8,449 bases of DNA from Pseudomonadota bacterium (GTDB lineage: Bacteria > Desulfobacterota > Syntrophia > Syntrophales > JADFWA01). The stretch is taken from positions 1 through 8,449 of the forward strand of contig JADFWA010000201.1 in NCBI GenBank assembly GCA_015222855.1, given 5' to 3'. Below, piece after piece: positions 6,701-8,449 of the stretch (the stretch's first letter is position 1; every line of letters begins with the position of its first letter). The position numbers and the translations under genes are program-made. Under the pieces are notes generated by a model. The model was not told where the DNA came from. It did not search any database and was given only the letters and a program-made list of their open reading frames with translations.

Positions 6701-7662
6701 TGGTTACCCATTCCATATCGTCCAATATTTACGGCACCATGGACAACGATGATGTGTTTCAGTTTCTGGGAGGTCTCTCACTCGCAGTCAAGAAAGAGAG
6801 CGGGAAAACCCCCGATACCCTGATCACCATGCAGCGTATTCCAGATAGGGTGGTGGTAGAGGATATCGCTAAGACCATCGGTCGTGAACTCCGTACCCGA
6901 TATCTCAACCCTGAATGGATTGAAGGGATGAAAAAGGAAAAGTATGCCGGCGCCAGGGAGATGGAAAAGTTTGTAGAGTATATGTGGGGCTGGCAGGTGA
7001 CAGTGCCTTATACCATTGACAAGACCAAATGGGAGCAGACCTATGAGGTCTATGTGGAGGATAAATACGGCATGGAGCTTAAGAAGTTTTTTAACAAAGA
7101 AAATCCCTGGGCATATCAATCCATCGCCGCCCGGATGCTTGAAGCTGTCCGCAAGGACTACTGGAGACCTGATGACAAAATAAAAAAGAAGCTCGCCGTG
7201 GAATACGCCCTCAATGTCATTGAAAAGGGTGTGGCCTGCTGCCATCACACATGCAACAATCCGGTTCTCAACCAGATGGTGGTCAATATCATCTCCCTGC
7301 CCGGGGTCATGTCGCCTGAGATGGTGGAAAAGTTCAAGCTGGCCATCGAACAGGCTATGGGAAAGATCCTGGCTGAACAGGTGAAAGCACGAAAGGATCT
7401 GCAGAAAAAATTAAATGAAGGATTTACCAAAAGACCACAGTCAGTGGATAAAAAGGTGTCCAGGGCCAATCCGGACCAGCAGAAAGAGGTTTCAAAAAAA
7501 GGGGACGAGTCAAAGATGGTTAAAGGATATAAAATGGAAGAGATAAAGACAAAGGATGAATCCACAGACATATCCTCCTCCGGAGTCCAGTGGTTTGCGT
7601 CCTTGTTTGTTATCCTGATCATTGGGCTGGCTATTTATGGAGCGAAGAGAAAGCGGCGTTAA
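3739..7662 (+). CDS. Exported, membrane-anchored CobN-type chelatase large subunit (HmuS-like)
   Basis: A 1307-residue member of the CobN/BchH/HmuS superfamily, whose cytoplasmic members insert cobalt or magnesium into tetrapyrroles with AAA+ partners. CobN landmarks run in order: WTGMIFYSSSLIPGQ with the following Rossmann-like region (about 200-310), VAILYYN (373-379), NVGASYLNVFKSL after it, HLGTHATHEWLPGK (550-563), DDVGEGIQAKRR (589-600), MDNDDVFQFLGG (1001-1012) and the NPEWIEGM-YAGAREM segment behind it. It differs from CobN in having a signal peptide (1-22, cleavage after AALA), a lysine-rich linker (about 1216-1284), and one C-terminal span (about 1285-1300) followed by AKRKRR. The catalytic body should therefore be periplasmic. 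A CCHHTC cluster lies at 1167-1172. The start overlaps the previous stop as ATGA without a Shine-Dalgarno. No CobS/CobT or ChlI/ChlD ATPase genes are nearby, so energy may come from the ExbB-like channel. Insertion versus removal of metal, and corrin versus haem, cannot be settled from sequence alone. Confidence 0.9.
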   Translation: MKIRLFICLFILSIMLPPAALAGGQISFLACDSDTYLINRALKSLQLPEEIQVRYFSEDDIKKERSAREFIAASDVIIVDVMISELTEHLINKTDYRRKRLYAIRGSRDDEGLQKKGFIFDPEIQEYFNNLSAANIRNMIYRVANMEFDKKIPYAKVKKMPPIGIYHPGSRQLFTEIEKYLTWYKCRKRYASGKPWTGMIFYSSSLIPGQVERVNYLIEKLEDKGFNVIAAFGKDIDVINRFFIDKNKRPRVDLVVAFSLKFYSALNDQVRTALKKLNTPIINAINLYSNTITEWEKDPIGIQPMEVVWTLANPEISGLIEPSPLSGKVRLLDRETGKVLFIHKPMKGNIELLIPRLKMWLQLKRKENRNKRVAILYYNHSQGKQNVGASYLNVFKSLQLILNRMREEGYNFEGAGDLSDDIIKDLVLKYGRNIGSWAPGELEKMVREARTIKLPVRTYQQWFAGLPEEFRKNVIKQWGKAEDSTIMINEKNFIIPAIYLGNIVIMPEPARGWGDDPMKLYHSPTLYPHHQYIAAYLWLKHIFRADAMIHLGTHATHEWLPGKQAGLSPSCPPEVLITDIPNIYPYIVDDVGEGIQAKRRGRGVIIDHLIPAVKEGGLYHEYSLLYDMINSYNQAVSLGSRTEAGKLEKIKKMVKKLGLNRDLGIAELNEDTLEEIEHYLLEIRENFMPYGLHTFGVSPEGEALQDTIKAILKMNTQVMDKDVKKDLVDSGPREIDHLIKALEGGHIPSGEGNDPMRNVSAIPTGKNFYGYNPDNIPSPAAWDLGKGAAEQIIKKSLKEKERYPEKVAVVLWATETIRNEGINESTILYLMGLTPVWDKSGRVTGAEVIPGRILKRPRIDVLINPSGLYRDLFPNMLLFLDKAVQKAAVQTDIENLISGHNAKIKARLVKSGMDNKKADILSRIRIFSERPGSYGNGVSEMAGASSLWESDDEIVKVYENRTGFAFGQGKWGEDAKEIFKENLKGVDVVTHSISSNIYGTMDNDDVFQFLGGLSLAVKKESGKTPDTLITMQRIPDRVVVEDIAKTIGRELRTRYLNPEWIEGMKKEKYAGAREMEKFVEYMWGWQVTVPYTIDKTKWEQTYEVYVEDKYGMELKKFFNKENPWAYQSIAARMLEAVRKDYWRPDDKIKKKLAVEYALNVIEKGVACCHHTCNNPVLNQMVVNIISLPGVMSPEMVEKFKLAIEQAMGKILAEQVKARKDLQKKLNEGFTKRPQSVDKKVSRANPDQQKEVSKKGDESKMVKGYKMEEIKTKDESTDISSSGVQWFASLFVILIIGLAIYGAKRKRR

Positions 7663-7675
7663 AATAATTATTGTC

Positions 7676-8449
7676 ATGACTGTATTTGATACTATTGTTG
7701 GAACAATTAATAAAATATGTGTTGCATGTTTGATTCTCTTGATTCTGCCGGTTTTCTCCGTTTGCGAGGCATCAGTGCAAACTGACTTTATCTGGTGGGA
7801 GCGGAAAGATGCAGGCCGCTGTGTCGTTCATCGTTATGACGATCCTTCCAGAGACTGGAAAAAAATACGGAAAGAACGGAAAGACTGGCGGGTCACCATG
7901 GGTGAACCGAAGAGATTGCTCCTGCGCCGGGACCACTTCCCTTCTTCCTGGAAAAATCAAGAACCTTTTGATTCGTCGATGATTCCTGGCAGGACACAGA
8001 TCTGGGTAAGAGATCCAAATGGTCAGTTCTTGCCAGCTGACATTTCTGGTGAGAAAAAAGATATTGCCATAAATGTCCCGAAAAATATTGATTTAAACGG
8101 CCTTTACCTGATCGGCAGCCATAGCGATGCAGGGGAAATAGATATGGGTTTGGATAGAGGCATAGCAAGGGTTTATTTCTATGCCAAGGCTATTGTATGG
8201 CATTACAGGAAAGACGGTGTGAAAGGCAAGAAATCAAGATTTTTTTTCAGAAACCCCGACAGAATTGCCCTCGAAATCGGACCTGTGGAAGCACAACTGG
8301 AACAGAGTCCGCATCAGGAATATGAAATGTTGGTCTTGTATCGAGGGCAACCGTTGTCAAATGCCAGGGTTACCATTTTGACCGAGGGGGGATGGCAGAA
8401 GACCCTTCCGACGGATTCCCATGGCAGATTTCGGATAACTCCCCTGGGA
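7676..8449 (+). CDS. Exported DUF4198-like protein (3' truncated)
   Basis: The frame is open from ATG 7676 to the window edge: 258 codons without a stop. Residues 1-32 form a signal peptide (hydrophobic core about 14-28, likely cut after CEA). The mature part is rich in aromatic and charged residues and probably beta-structured. Residues about 212-258 (HQEYEMLVLYRGQPLSNARV, then the TDSHGRFRITPLG stretch) look like the Ig-like carrier segment of DUF4198 and carboxypeptidase-regulatory-type domains, with the usual 'added property, then tD-G-f' pattern. DUF4198 proteins include the NikM-type accessory part of nickel/cobalt uptake systems and are often found in metal or TonB-linked clusters, which suits this operon; direct metal or ligand binding here is inference. 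It follows the CobN-like stop by 13 bases. That AT-rich gap has no terminator, and no good Shine-Dalgarno precedes the ATG. The extracytoplasmic location is well supported, the family less so. Confidence 0.7.
   Translation, partial: MTVFDTIVGTINKICVACLILLILPVFSVCEASVQTDFIWWERKDAGRCVVHRYDDPSRDWKKIRKERKDWRVTMGEPKRLLLRRDHFPSSWKNQEPFDSSMIPGRTQIWVRDPNGQFLPADISGEKKDIAINVPKNIDLNGLYLIGSHSDAGEIDMGLDRGIARVYFYAKAIVWHYRKDGVKGKKSRFFFRNPDRIALEIGPVEAQLEQSPHQEYEMLVLYRGQPLSNARVTILTEGGWQKTLPTDSHGRFRITPLG

Noticed and set aside
6778..7248. 156-codon minus-strand reading frame opposite the CobN-like gene
   Set aside because: It is antisense to conserved CobN sequence, has no recognisable domain, and all firm genes are on the + strand; it is a shadow of the real frame.
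7245..7622. 125-codon minus-strand reading frame opposite the CobN tether and anchor
   Set aside because: Serine/phenylalanine-rich translation typical of the complement of a Lys/Glu-rich coding region, with no independent signals.
7663..7672. Short palindrome AATAATTATT in the 13-base gap before the last gene
   Set aside because: It is only 10 bases of A/T with no stable stem or T-run, so it is neither a terminator nor a convincing operator; it is expected by chance in AT-rich sequence.
7893..8168. 91-codon minus-strand reading frame at the 3' end
   Set aside because: It is antisense to the open exported DUF4198-like frame, which has a signal peptide and runs uninterrupted to the window edge.
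1..8449. Cobalamin riboswitch, promoter or terminator within the window
   Set aside because: There is no non-coding stretch longer than 13 bases, so no room for a leader; any such element must lie outside the window.

Overview
The window is a gene-dense stretch read entirely on the + strand: seven genes (the first and last cut by the window edges) packed head to tail with overlaps or gaps of at most 13 bases. I see no promoter, terminator, riboswitch, RNA gene, mobile element, repeat array or CRISPR. The spacing points to one operon whose promoter lies upstream of base 1 and whose end lies beyond base 8449. Signal peptides, Shine-Dalgarno sequence, moderate base composition and gene content fit an anaerobic Gram-negative-type bacterium. 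A Desulfobacterota (deltaproteobacterial) or Nitrospirota-like source is my best guess, at low confidence; nothing in the window fixes the taxon.

Layout: (1) the last 60 codons of a protein ending in a membrane anchor and a basic tail (2-184); (2) a MotA/TolQ/ExbB-type proton-channel subunit (175-837); (3) a small DUF2149 membrane protein (788-1126); (4) an unrecognised exported, possibly lipid-anchored, 201-residue protein (1128-1733); (5) an exported fusion of a BtuF-type corrinoid-binding domain with a CbiZ adenosylcobinamide amidohydrolase domain (1730-3742); (6) a 1307-residue CobN-type chelatase large subunit that carries a signal peptide and a C-terminal membrane anchor, so its whole body should lie outside the cytoplasm (3739-7662); (7) the first 258 codons of an exported DUF4198-like protein (7676-8449).

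Taken together, the genes look like an envelope machine for handling corrinoids or related metallated tetrapyrroles. A binding domain captures the ligand and a fused amidohydrolase domain could cut its aminopropanol arm. A membrane-tethered chelatase-like protein could insert or, more likely in this setting, remove the metal. An ExbB-like/DUF2149 pair could supply proton-motive energy where ATP is absent. The CobN + ExbB-like + DUF2149 trio resembles the HmuS/HmuTUV part of the Bacteroidetes haem-use (hmu) operon. The extracytoplasmic BtuF-CbiZ fusion points to cobamides rather than haem as the substrate here. Family assignments come from motifs read by eye; the joint function is inference.
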